A stretch of 60,336 nucleotides of DNA from Zygnema cylindricum. Lineage: Eukaryota > Streptophyta > Zygnematophyceae > Zygnematales > Zygnemataceae. The stretch is taken from positions 126,001-186,336 of the forward strand of contig JBBHKE010001695.1 of NCBI GenBank assembly GCA_037447655.1, in the 5' to 3' direction. This document shows positions 34,082 to 44,659 of the stretch, in pieces (position 1 is the stretch's first letter; each line of letters starts with the position of its first letter). The notes under the pieces are model-generated. The model was given only the letters and a program-made list of their open reading frames with translations, was not told where the DNA came from and ran no database searches. The position numbers were made by a program, and so were the translations under genes.

Positions 34082-35704
34082 CACAGGCCCCAACCTTTTA
34101 TGCCAAAGCATCATCTCACTTGCACACGAGTAGAGAACACTCTTTTCATTGCAAAGAACAATTCTGAACATTCCTTGACTGCCCTTCTCAGCTATGAAAT
34201 AAACCTCATTATCAAAGCTTACTGTGAAGATTCCTTTCCTAGTTCCTGTTTCAAACTCCTTTTCATCTAGGACAGCTGTTGAGACTAGGTTCTTGCTAAG
34301 CTTTGGAATGTAAAGAACGTCTGAGAGTGTTACGATTGAGGCCTTTCCATCAACTAGAACCTTCAAGTCAACAGTTCCAACAAGACTTGTGGTTTCTACT
34401 CTACCATCTCTGTACTCTATCTCAACTGTTGGGATCTTTCTCAGTTTAATGAACCACCGCTTATCTTTGCACATATGTATTGAAGCTCGTGAGTCTATGA
34501 TCCACCCATCCTCGGGTGGATCCCTCTCACCTCCGAAAGCACACTTTTGTCTCCGTGGAATGTCGACATGCTTTTCAGTGTTTTTCGGATTAAGAAGAAG
34601 CTCCTCAAGCTCTTTTTCTGGTTCAATTTTTCCTTCCACTTCCTCATCATGAACTTGAGTCAGGAAAGCCTTTTTCTTTCCTCCGTCCCTTGAGGTTCCT
34701 TGACCATCTTTCAGCCGAAGATCTGCAAGTTTGACACAATCTACTATATAGTGTCCCGGTTTCTTGCAGAAGTGACATAATCCTCCTCGAGAAGTTCCTC
34801 TCCGCTGTCTTTCAAATCTGCCACCTCTTTGTCCTCTTCCACCAAAGTTTCGATAGGGATCTTTCCCTCTCTCCTCATCACGCTTCCGCCAATCAGCTCC
34901 TGCACACAATACTTGAACACTTGGACTCCCTCTCCTAAGCTCTATGGTGCTTTCTTTCACTAAAGTCATTCCCACTGTGTCATCCCATTTCCAATTGTTA
35001 TCTCCTATGTCTTGCAATCGGTTAATGATATTCTCATACTCTTCAGGTAGTTTCATCATTAATGTGTTCACTCTTTGTCTCTCAGACCATGAGTTACCTG
35101 CACTCTCTAACTCTCGAAATAATGCTCCTAAATCATTGCAATAATTATTCATACTTCCTCTTTTATAAGTATAAGCTGCAATCTTGTTTTCGGCCAATTG
35201 TTGTTGCTGCAATGATCCACTCATATATTTGTTAACTAGTGATATCCAAATCTGAGATGAAGAGTTGACATGCATAAGGGGAATGGCAATGCCCTTTGCT
35301 ATACTTTTAAGAATTAAGAGCTTAGCAACCTTGTCTTTGTAGTTCCACTTTTCATACTCTGATCTTTCGGTCTGAACCCTTCTCGCCGTTTTTGGTGGTG
35401 CTGCTGCCGATATAGCCTTCGGCAATGGTGTCACTTGAGTTGCAACTCCTCCTTTTTCTCCTTCCATGAAAATATCCTCTCCTTCCTCGTCTTCATCCTC
35501 GGGGATGGTGGTAGCTGTTCTACCAACTGTAGAGGCGGAGGTGCTAGAAAAACGTGTCCCTCAAAACCCAGGTGGAAGTGGGCATCGAACTTGTCCAGAC
35601 AATATGACCTATAGATGCTTCTCAAATAGTTCTCCCTCAATAATCATTTCCCAATATAAAAAGTCTGATCCATCAAATATGGGCACCTTAGAGGGTGGGC
35701 CCAT
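34082..35704 (-). pseudogene. Element E gag and protease
   Basis: Gag opens at the ATG inside the primer site (35704-35702) with MGPPSKVPIFDGSDFLYWE. Two in-frame stops (after KHL and after PPGF) come before a long clean frame from 35467. That frame holds NKYMSGSLQQQQLAENK, VNTLMMKLPEEYENII, an Arg/Gly-rich patch (GGRGQRGGRFERQRRG), the zinc knuckle CHFCKKPGHYIVDC and the protease motif IIDSRASIHMC. The active-site Gly of D-S/T-G is Arg here, so the protease would be inactive. It ends MLWHKRLGPV at B4. Confidence 0.9.
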
Positions 35705-35708
35705 AACC
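35694..35708 (-). promoter_or_regulatory. Primer-binding site of element E with embedded gag ATG
   Basis: Minus strand GGTTATGGGCCCACC directly follows the LTR end ...AATTTCA, identical to element C. It is complementary to 15 nt of the plant-type initiator tRNA-Met anticodon arm. Confidence 0.86.
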
Positions 35709-36593
35709 TGAAATTTTGTAGTCTCCATTGACCCACAGAATGAGCAGCCTATGTAAAGCCTCTAGGATATTATTTGCCCCTTCCACTTTCCCACTGAATA
35801 AGTGACGCCCAGGCACACAAATATTCTGACCATCCTCAACCCTATGAGGACAAGACTCCCTTGAGTCAAACGCAAAACTAATCACTGAATTTGCTCCTCG
35901 AGCAGTAAGTTATGGATGGTCAAAGATGACCTTTATAGTTACAAGCTTTCTTAGAGAGAGGTACCTAAATATCACTAAGTCTTGGTCTGCCTACTCACGA
36001 CTACCTACAACTAAACCGTAGTCCAATAGGAACACTATATAGTACAAGAAGGTACAATAGGAGATGTACTTATTGTACGACCATTGTACGACATGGTCAA
36101 CAAGGTGACACCTGTGAAATCGGGAGCCATGGTTCCTCCTCCCATCTTCTCCGGTATCATATAATGTGGCGTCACGTGGCACCGCGTGACGCTATCTCCA
36201 AATGACGCCAAAAAGCTCACTTCGTGTGGCGGCTAGAATGTCGGTCGTCCGATCAAAACATTTTTTACACGGTTCAGATTCGCGTACATGGATGAATTGC
36301 TCCTTTTCGTTAGTCTGTTGTTAATTAGTTGTTGCGTTAATGTTTATATATCTTTCAAATCCATCAATGGTATCGTTTCGTAGACTTATTGATCAAGGCG
36401 CTAGGCTATAGAGAATCCAGAGGTCGCAGGTTCAAATCTAGACTTAGGCAACATTTTAGTAAAATATCCTCTATTTCAAAATCTGCCACTTTCTAAATAT
36501 GGCGGTAGCCATGGCGCGCCTTTGATCCTCACTCTCTTTCTTTAAAGCAAAACTAAAATAGAGAAGTGAACTATCAATTACCTCTATTCAACA
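35709..36593 (-). repeat. 5' LTR of element E
   Basis: 885 bp, TGAAATTTTGTAGTC to CTATTCAACA, followed by the duplication TCATG. Confidence 0.92.
36381..36450 (+). other. tRNA-like A/B-box module in 5' LTR of E
   Basis: Same three-arm layout as in the 3' copy: GATCAAGGCGCTAGG, a CTATAGAGAATCCAG segment in which the hairpin is partly lost, then GCAGGTTCAAATC. Antisense to the element. Confidence 0.57.
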
Positions 36594-36598
36594 TCATG

Positions 36599-36890
36599 TT
36601 TTTTTAACGCAGTCGTAGTTCATTTTAAAGTTCGTACTTTTTTTTGTTGCGATTGACAGGTTTTAATTTCGCTATTGTTATTTTGCAATTTTGTTAATTT
36701 TCGTTTTTGATTACAAAACACTTGAAATGCTTAGAAAAATTAAAATTGATGATTTTTGTTGTGATCACGTGCTGCCCTCTTGTTACTTTTGTTTATAGCA
36801 TTTTTTTTCGAGGAAAGCATATGTCGATGGGGTGAATCTGCTATATCATTTAAAATGTTTTTAGCTATTTCTTATGATAAGGCAAAAGAT
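36599..36890. other. AT-rich sequence, nothing recognised
   Basis: T-rich DNA right of element E. No gene, repeat end or RNA gene seen. Confidence 0.45.
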
Positions 36891-37460
36891 TGTGTACACT
36901 ACACCGCCAATCGCTATGCGTAGTGTATGCTAATTCCATCTCGCTTTTTTTTTCTTTTATTCTCCATTAGCGTAGTTCAATCTCTTTTTTTCTTTACTCT
37001 ATTTAGGGTTAATTTTTTAGCATGTACAAAACGGAAGTACGTCATCTTTTAAATAGTGTGGTGTAAGGTCAGAGTCAAACCGTACAAACACGTACCTTTT
37101 TAAGTGAAAAAGTACAATTCATTTTGTTTAGTAGCCGCGGACGCATGAGAATGCGCGATCTAAAAAAGGGATCAAATTAGGTTGTCAAATATCACGTTCG
37201 CATATACTCGTCCAACAACCACGTTCGATTGTGTGAACGTACGATTTGTGTACGATTTGCCATATTTTGTTGAAATACCTATATTAGTGTAAGCATGTTT
37301 GAGGCCGACATTTACTTTTTTCAAAGACCCAAATTAGAATTATTAAACAATTAGAATGTATGTTTTCAAAATTTTCAAATTTTTTAATTAGCGTAAACCA
37401 CGGTAATTATTCATTTACGCTAAAGAAACTTCTACGCTAATAGAGATTGGCGGTGTACAG
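36891..37460. mobile_element. Possible MITE with ACACCGCCAATC ends
   Basis: GTACACTACACCGCCAATC at the left and GATTGGCGGTGTAC at the right are inverted copies about 570 bp apart. The interior is AT-rich and non-coding. The target duplication is unclear. Confidence 0.5.
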
Positions 37461-37682
37461 TATACCGTGTATCGCTATTAGTGTTCATGTTTTTTTCTCC
37501 ACTTATAATATATTTTTTCTACGCACACATGTCGGATTTCCGAGGGGAGACCGTCACACAGAGGATGAAAATTTTATATTCCAATCGCAACCGTCGGATC
37601 AGAAAATCTGACGACTGTGCTAGGTGAATAGATGTTCTAAGTTGGAAAAAAACATCACCACTAATAGCGGTACTGGGTGTAC
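37461..37682. mobile_element. Possible short MITE of the CGCTATTAG type
   Basis: ACCGTGTATCGCTATTAGTG at the left and an inverted, diverged partner (CACTAATAGCGGT) near 37655-37670. It is related to the ends of the next element. Confidence 0.4.
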
Positions 37683-37816
37683 TTTTTAAAAGTCGTCAAT
37701 GTAAAACTGATTTTTACCACCATGCGGAAATAAAACATATTACCGGTTGTTACTTGATACAATATTATATTTGTCGCGCTCGTCACAAAAAAAATTGAAG
37801 AAGGAATCGGAGAGTA

Positions 37817-38359
37817 CCTACTACACCGTGTATCGCTATTAGTGTTAATGTTTTTTTTGCCGCTTAAAACATATTTTCCCCGTACACACATGTCAGATGG
37901 CAGATCTGACGGTTTCGACTGTAAGGTAAGATTCAAAACTTCTAATTGGCGCTCTCAAACTGAAAATTGGACAAGTGTGTACGGAGAACAGATGCTTTAT
38001 GTGGCTTAAAAACATAGTTCAAAAGTAGGTGAAAGTAGGCCCATACAATATGCCTATTGTATGTAAAACATACACTATGACCCTAAGACCCATATTGTAT
38101 TCCGCCCAATTCGGACCAATTAAAACACCGGGACCAAATATTGGACCAATTAAAACATTCTGACCAAATATTTTTCTTACACCGTCGGATTCGGACGATC
38201 GGACGGTTGTTGATCAAAGTAGCGATCTAAGAATATCACATGAAAAGCCCATTACACAACTTACGCTAAAGGCACCGACCAAAGGCCTACTAAAAAACGC
38301 CTACTTTTGAACTATGCTTAAAAATTACATTCGCTAATAGCGATACACGGTGTACTAGG
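37817..38359. mobile_element. MITE with ~24-bp terminal inverted repeats
   Basis: Left CCTACTACACCGTGTATCGC and right, on the other strand, CCTAGTACACCGTGTATCGC; both continue TATTAG. A separate MITE (38013-38316) has inserted in it. No coding sequence. The palindromic CTA at the ends hides the target duplication. Confidence 0.7.
38013..38316. mobile_element. hAT-type MITE, copy 1
   Basis: 304 bp with ends CATAGTTCAAAAGTAGG in inverted orientation and a perfect 8-bp duplication CTTAAAAA (38005-38012, 38317-38324). An 8-bp duplication fits hAT transposons. Contains repeated GGACCAAATATTGGACCAAT words. Confidence 0.88.
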
Positions 38360-38598
38360 CGCAGAAATGTCGGTGCAGTCGCTCTCTCGATGACGTTTGT
38401 ATGTTTGGCTATATCTGATGTCCCGTGCCACATGTCGATTTTTTAAAGACAAACTTTTGTCTTTTCCTTGCGCCGAATTTTTACCTTCCATTGCATGAAT
38501 TGCATCACTCCACGCATAATGGTCCGAAACATGGCACGTGGAGACAAAAAAATATAAACCACTTGCTCTTGTCCAAGACAAAATCTACACGTTTGACA

Positions 38599-38892
38599 CA
38601 TAGTTCAAACGTAGGTGAAAGTACCCATACAATATGCCTATTGTATGCAAAACATACAATATGACCTTAAGACCCATATTGTATTCCGACCAATTCGGAC
38701 CAATTAAAACATCCGGACCAAATATTGGACCAATAAAAACATTCTGACCTAATATTATTTCTTACACCGTCGGATTCGGACGATCGGACGGTCGCTGATC
38801 AAAGTAGCGATCTAAGAATATCACATGAAAAGCCCATTACACAACTTACGCTAAAGGCGCCAACCAAAGGCCTACTAAAAAACGCCTACTTA
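38599..38892. mobile_element. hAT-type MITE, copy 2, end-truncated
   Basis: Nearly identical to copy 1 from CATAGTTCAAACGTAGG through AACGCCTACTT. It then lacks the terminal TTTGAACTATG and passes into an A-rich simple repeat. Confidence 0.82.
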
Positions 38893-39020
38893 AGAAAAAG
38901 AAAAAGAAGAACAAGAATAACAAGACTACGAATAAAAATAAGAATTAAATAATGTGAACAAGAAGAAAAAGAATAAGAATCAAAATATGAATATGAATAA
39001 GAATAAGAATAAGAATAAAT
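38893..39020. repeat. A-rich AAGAAT-type simple repeat
   Basis: Irregular runs of AAGAAA, AAGAAT and AATATG units directly after the truncated MITE. Confidence 0.75.
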
Positions 39021-39357
39021 GAAGGTTATTTACTTTTACACAGGCACCCTTCAGAGTCTAAGATTATTCAGAGTTGACATCACTGTAGGGCAGATTGACC
39101 TTTCATAAAGAAAAACTGGAAAAGGTAGTTAGTAATGTATATTTCCAAAATCTTTTCTCAAAATCATATAGAAAACATGGTATATCTTACGTGTAGCTGT
39201 CTCTACATCCATTCTAAAAACAGGGTTAAAATTACTGAAACTGGATATGTGGGGTAGACATGCTAGTGTTAAGGTGGGAGTTGATAAACAGCTACATATC
39301 TTTCCGAGCGTGAGTGAGTTGAAAACGGTAATTTTTCATATGATTAGTTGCAAATAC

Positions 39358-39420
39358 CTTAACATTTTCGTATGCCTCGACGATGATAGCAACCAACAAA
39401 TTGAGAGTGATGAAAAGAAC
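39358..39420 (-). pseudogene. Channel-like exon fragment cut by an LTR
   Basis: The minus strand encodes VLFITLNLLVAIIVEAYENVK, followed at once by a splice-donor-like GTATTTGC. A hydrophobic helix ending N-L-L-V-A-I-I-x-x-A-Y resembles the last pore-lining helix and start of the cytoplasmic tail in polycystin/TRP and other six-helix cation channels. The upstream side is destroyed by the truncated LTR of element F. A possible tiny next exon (about 39204-39226, between TTTTTAG and GTAAGA) is speculative. It may be a remnant of a real gene or a transduced fragment. Confidence 0.4.
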
Positions 39421-39423
39421 AAC

Positions 39424-40279
39424 CAGGCGATAAGTTATGAGGTAGCAAAAATGCCAATTTGTACAAACTCTCAAAGGGAGAGATGACTATCTTCCTAATT
39501 TTTCTAAGTCCTGATTCTCTCTAATAACTCCTATCTACTGAAGTACGGACCAATCAGATTACTGTATAGTACACAAAAGTACTACTGCCGATGTACCTTT
39601 TGTACGGCCTATGTACGACAAGGCTATTAAGTGGACGCGTGTCCGCTTTTCACTCGTCCGTACATTCCTTGGAATTCCTATGACCGAATGTCATCTCTCC
39701 ACGTGGCTCCATGTCATGCCACGTCACAAAACGCCAAAATGACCACTCCGGGATTTCGGCGATGATGTGCGCCGTTGGATTTTGTGCCAAACGCAATCTT
39801 AACCGTAATAAATGCTTGCGTGACATTTGTTCCGATGTCGATATAAAATGCGTAGTATCCGTTTCGAATTAGCGTCGTACGACGTACTTTATATAACTGA
39901 ATCTATGTACGCCGTATAAAGTTCTAGTTAAATGAATTTTAGTCACGCAAACAAATTATATATCTATCACATACCATCGTACTTAGCATTGGTCCTAGTC
40001 TATTAGGATAAAGCTGACCGCTACCGGTCAACTTGACGAACCGCAGGTACCGGGATCAAACCTCTGGTCCGTCAAGTATATTTTTAGTAACCTACTAAAA
40101 ATAGCTGTCTGTTGAACTAAGGCAGCCATGGATCAACCTCTCTCTCTTATCTTCAGTGACTACAACAAGTATGGGAGTTAGAGAGCGGAGGTGGAGGCAG
40201 GCTGCCCGTCTTTTTCTTTCCTTTTTATAAAGACATATTTAAACCTAGAAAATACTCTAGAAATCTATAACTTTCAACA
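39424..40279 (-). repeat. 3' LTR of element F, truncated
   Basis: Inner end ...CTTTCAACA abuts the polypurine tract (minus strand AAGGGGAG) of element F. The body resembles LTR C (ACAAATTGGCATTTT and CATAACTTATCG words) but is diverged. The outer ~140 bp is missing; homology to C stops at the exon-like sequence. Confidence 0.8.
40000..40076 (+). other. tRNA-like A/B-box module in LTR F
   Basis: AAAGCTGACCGCTACCGG (D-arm side), then ACCGGGATCAAACCTCTGG (T-arm side). Antisense to the element, about 203-279 nt from the LTR start. Confidence 0.45.
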
Positions 40280-40299
40280 CTCCCCTTATTTTCTAGTCT

Positions 40300-42589
40300 A
40301 ATTTTAACTTTTCTTTCAACCCGCATTTTTTCCGACAATATTTTAGTTTAGGAGAGGGCACAGGTTTGGTCATCATGTCAGCCACATTTCTTCATCAGGT
40401 CTATACATAAGATTTAAAATTTTATTTTCAACTTTTTCTCTTACGAAGCTTAATCTTATATCCATATGTTTTGCTTTGAAATGGTGTTTTGGATTGGCTG
40501 CGATTGCGATTGCAGATTGGTTATCGCAAAAGATTTCATGCACTCCCTCCTTCATATATCCCAGTTCTTGCAGCAATGACTTCACCCACATTAGTTCTTT
40601 TACAGCAAAACAAGACGCCATATACTCAGCCTCCATAGTAGACTGAGCAACCACCTTTTGTTGCTTACTGCTCCAACAGCAAGCTCCTTCTCCCACATAC
40701 AAAACATATACAGAAGTGCATCTTCTCATAGGTGCATCCCCATAACTGGCATCACTCCAAGTGGTGATATCAGTGTGCTCCCCTCCCTAATGCAACCATA
40801 ATTCTCTGGTTCCAACCAGATATCTCATGACTCTCTTGGCTGCCTCCCACTCTCTCTTCCTAGGATCATTAAGACCCCTACTGAGTACTCTAACTGCTGC
40901 CGCTATGTCCGGCCTGGTACAGTTCATAAAATAAATTAAACTTCCTACGACCTGTCTATAAGGGATAGACTTCATAAACTCTCTCTCCTCTGGACTCATC
41001 TAATCATCTCAGATCATCACTCCTCCTTCTACACTCCCATCACTTACTTTTTTCAAGTCCATGGGAGTGGTACAACTGTTAGCATTTTCCATCTAGAATT
41101 TCTCAAGCATATTACCTATTCCTTCTTTCTGAGTAAGTATGATAATCTTCTTCCCCCTATCTCTCTCCATTTGGATCCCCAAAATATATTTTGCCTCCCC
41201 TAAATCCTTCATATCAAATCTGCCCCTAAGATGTTTCTTTAGCTTATTGATATTCTCCAAAGACTTACTTTACACAAGCAGATCATCCACATAAATTGCA
41301 ATAAAAATGGCACAATTCTCATCTTCAAACAAATAGATAGAATGGTCAGAGCTAATCCGGATGTATCCCAGATCGATGACAAACTCATCTAGTTTCTTAT
41401 TCCACTGTCGGGGAGCGTGTTTCAGTCCATATAAAGACTTTATGAGCCTGCAGACTTTGCTATCTTCTCCTTCTCCCACAAACCCCTCGGGTTGCCTCAT
41501 AAAAATTTCTTCCTCTAACCCACCATTAAGAAAAGCAGTCTTAATGTCCATCTGGTGTATTTCCATGTCTTCCGCTGCCGCCAGACTGAGGAGAATCCTT
41601 ACTGATGGGAACCGAACAACTGGAGCAAAGGTCTATTCATAGTCAATCCCCTCTTTTTGGGTGAACTCCTTCGCTACCAATCGAGCCACATACCTCTCAA
41701 TTGTATTATCTGGGTTCAGTTTTAGTTTAAATACCCATTTACATCCAATAGGTTTTCTGTCTGGAGGACAATCTGCTAGTTCCCAAGTATTTGTTCCATG
41801 ATAGAAGCCATCTCGTCATTTATGGCTCTAATCCATATTTCTTTCTCTGGATTATTCACTGCCTCTAAGTAAGACTGAGGCTCATCTGTGTGAGATAGCT
41901 TAGTTACCTTATGAGCAGCTTATTTTTCCTGTATCCTTTTGCTGCTCCTCATTCCTCCCTCAAACTCCGAAGTTAAAATGGATGGAAGTCTTGGATTTCT
42001 TCTCACTGTCTCATCGGCTCCCCTATCCATGGAAACCGGTTCTTGTCCCGCTTCTTCTATCTCCTCGAAGTCCATAGGAGTATGCGAGGTTTCTGGTGAG
42101 TCTCCTGTATCTTGGATCTCCCTTGAATCTGTAATCACGGTTTCACTCATGTCCCTTTCGGGAACGACCGAGTTCTCCTCACTTTCGGACTCAAATCTGA
42201 TCCTTATCTTCTTTGTATATTTGAAAGGGTAAAATGACTTCCCTTCAACCATGACAACTAAGTGTTAGACCAGAATGATATCTTTCTTTGCTAAGTCATA
42301 GACTCTATATCCCTTAACATCCTCATCATATCCCACAAAGTATCCAGGTTTTCCCTTAGCATCAAGTTTCTAGTTTTTCCTATCCGTGTTAAGACTCTAA
42401 ACTTGGCTACCAAATACTTTAAGGTGTGAGATATCTGGTTTCCTTCCAACCCATCTCTCATAAGGTGTCACTCCCTTTATAGCTGAGGTAATGACTCTAT
42501 TCTTAATGTAGTTGGCACAATTCATTGCTTCTGCCAAAAATCTCTTTTCTATTTTCTTGTCTGCCAACATACTGCATGCACTATCTCCT
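40300..42589 (-). pseudogene. Element F RT, RNase H and integrase C-terminus
   Basis: Copia pol, minus strand. Integrase C-terminus and linker occupy 42589-41920 (GRKPDISHLKVF-type words, then HMDFEEIEEAG-type acidic linker). RT follows, with MDIKTAFLNGGLEEEIFM, SLYGLKHAPRQWN and YVDDLLV (41566-41270) and stops just after. Then the SPEEREFMKSIPYRQVVGSL block (40999-40787), and RNase H MRRCTSVYVLYV, STMEAEYMASC, CDNQSAIAIA (40729-40373). The C-terminus is frameshifted near 40380. The RT catalytic box is intact. The 5' part of the element is missing. Confidence 0.87.
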
Positions 42590-43790
42590 GTTATTTTTGG
42601 AAGATTCGGTTTCGCACATGCGTGCGCGTATTTGCGTGCGTACGTTATTTCCGGAGTTAATGTGGAGGTTCGAACGAATTTGCGGATTGGGGGTTTATTG
42701 TACGATGTAAAATATTATAAAGAGTCAAAATAGTACGTCGTTCGTACGAAACACAATGTGACAGGCGATAACTATAAAAAAGGACGCTTCCGGTACGGAA
42801 CGTCTTATTTGGACATGTGTACTCTATATGCGACAGGCGCATTTATTGCAAACGACGCATATTCAGTACGCAAAAGATTTGGAAGGTACGGATTAATTTC
42901 GGCAAGTGGTTCGAGCTACACGTGGAGGGCCGGACGGCGTGCGCCCATTTTTCAAGGGATTCTTTTGTTTTTTAATGACGTATTATTTAGTGGACCGTAC
43001 ATATGCGATGTTGGTTCACTACGTGGTATTGTCCACAAGTGACTAAGCAAGCTGTCATTTAGCGGCCGGATTTTGCGGACGCGTCGGTGAAACTATTTGA
43101 AATAACATTGTTTTGTCTTATGTGTATTATTAATTTAGTATTGATTATGACATTTTTTATTTAGGTGATCATTAAGGGTTTCCGCAATTTAATTTGTGTG
43201 TGTGTAGTGTCGTACTTGCAGACAAGTGTACTCTTATGATTGGTCGACTCTCAAGTGTACACTTACATTTAGGATTATTTGTTGTAATAGGTTCTAATGG
43301 AGTAATACTAGTTAGTGGAAGCTACGTTTTTTATCTTGACATGTAGCGATTCGTTGACAGCTCACAAGTGTATATATAGGATGAGCTTTGTTAGGAATTA
43401 ATCATCAATGCTTGTTAAGAAAAGTAGGGACCAAAGATGTACACTTTTAAGGTTGTCGATTAGATCATGCATTTAAGTGATACAATTATTTGATTATACT
43501 TTCGTTTATGTGTGATGTATTCATTTATTATTATTTATATGTGTTAATTTTATGTTTTATTAAAATGCATTGTTTATGCATTTGTCCTAAGGTTTGTTTA
43601 TGTTGATTATTCCATCAAACCTTAGTTGTTGTCCTAAGGTTTGTTTATGTTGATTATTCAATCCAACCTTAGTTGATGTATGTTAAATGGAGGATGCATT
43701 TCAAATGATTGTTCATTGGCTTAGCTTCGCTTAGCTTCTTGCATGATAGTTTGGGTCGCTTCTGCGGTCTATTTTAGACCAAAGAACAAC
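42590..43790 (+). mobile_element. TIR transposon D3 inserted in integrase of element F
   Basis: 1201 bp with ends GTTATTTTTGGAAG and, on the other strand, GTTGTTCTTTGGTC. A perfect 7-bp duplication ATCTCCT (42583-42589, 43791-43797) flanks it, and the integrase words LNQTLGD and SACSML flank the site. The left ~500 bp matches D1; a segment near 43105-43140 matches both D1 and D2; the remaining right part is specific. It holds a ~40-bp direct repeat, CCTAAGGTTTGTTTATG, at about 43587 and 43632. Confidence 0.87.
42758..43042 (+). CDS. Unrecognised 94-codon frame in D3
   Basis: The frame contains LDMCTLYATGAFIANDAYSV and a stretch ending YICDVGS, similar to the end of the D1 frame. No transposase or nuclease motif is recognised. 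It lies in the segment shared with D1, so it may be a decayed common gene of the D family. Confidence 0.3.
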   Translation: MTGDNYKKGRFRYGTSYLDMCTLYATGAFIANDAYSVRKRFGRYGLISASGSSYTWRAGRRAPIFQGILLFFNDVLFSGPYICDVGSLRGIVHK

Positions 43791-43797
43791 ATCTCCT

Positions 43798-43949
43798 AGT
43801 GTTTGATTCAACCTCTCAGCTACCCCATTTTGTTCCGGGTTATATGGTACACTTTTCTGGTGCTGCACTCCCTCATCTCTCACATATTCCTCAAATTGGT
43901 TAGAGGTATATTCCCCCCCATTATCACTCATTATCCTCTTAATAGGGGT
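43798..43949 (-). pseudogene. Element F integrase core fragment
   Basis: Reads IMSDNGGEYTSNQFEEY and PEQNGVAERLNQTLGD, the second-Asp and third-Glu parts of a copia integrase. Homology ends abruptly at 43949 at a C/T-rich tract, so the 5' half of the element is lost. Confidence 0.85.
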
Positions 43950-44650
43950 TCCCCCTCCCCTTCTCCCGCTCTTCCTCCCCTCTCGCTATCACCTTCCTCT
44001 CACCCTCCCCCTCTACGTTGCCCTCCGCTTCTCCTCCTTTTATGTTATTCCCCTCTCCTTTTCACTCCCTCCCCACCTGCCTTTAGTTTTGATGCACAAC
44101 ACAATTATTGTATCATACTTCTTACCCTCCCCCCTCTACAAACTGCACGATTATTTTTTTGTCCGATGGACGATAGAATGCTTTCACTCAACTGATTGTT
44201 AGAAAGCTGTTTGTGACAATAAGCATAACCACAACCCCAATAAAAAAAAAAATACTAATAAAAATATATATATATATATTTATATCTATATATATACAAA
44301 CAAATATAGAGAAACATTTTCCAAAGACACAAACACAATTGTTTAACCTCCACCCCGTGCCGCCTTCTCACAATTTTTTGCTTTTATTTTTCCACTTTTA
44401 TCAAGAAAATAATTAAAAGAACCAATAATTAAATTTCAAAAGATAGAAACAAAATTCAAATAGAAAAACTTTATAACAAGAATCTTGAAGGTCAAAGTAA
44501 AAAATTAATGAAGGGGAGGTGTCATGCATGAGGATACAACCGTGAAATGACATGCATCACACCCAATTAGTATTGCCAACAATGTATGGACCGCACATAT
44601 GTATGCCAAAACCAGAGGGCAAAGAATATATTACATGAGAAATATTAATG
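43950..44650. repeat. C/T-rich and TATATA low-complexity DNA
   Basis: A pyrimidine-rich run (43948-44090), then an AT-rich stretch with (TA)n near 44263-44296. No gene recognised. Confidence 0.6.
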
Positions 44651-44659
44651 AATCGGCTC

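Larger units (their letters stand above)
28430..36593 (-). mobile_element. Ty1/copia element E
   Basis: Two ~886-bp LTRs flank gag-pol on the minus strand, with a perfect duplication TCATG (28425-28429, 36594-36598). Primer site 35694-35708, gag-protease 35704-34082, then solo LTR B4, integrase-RT-RNase H 33043-30427, transposon D1, RNase H C-terminus 29503-29330. The RT keeps YVDD in a long open frame, but gag has two early stops and the integrase several breaks. Confidence 0.92.

Noticed and set aside
28430-36593. Element E as two different elements joined by recombination at B4
   Set aside because: B4 lacks a clean duplication, but the outer TCATG duplication and the continuous protein across B4 support one element.
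43590-43680. CRISPR-like direct repeats (CCTAAGGTTTGTTTATG)
   Set aside because: Only two copies, in a eukaryotic transposon; a simple local duplication.
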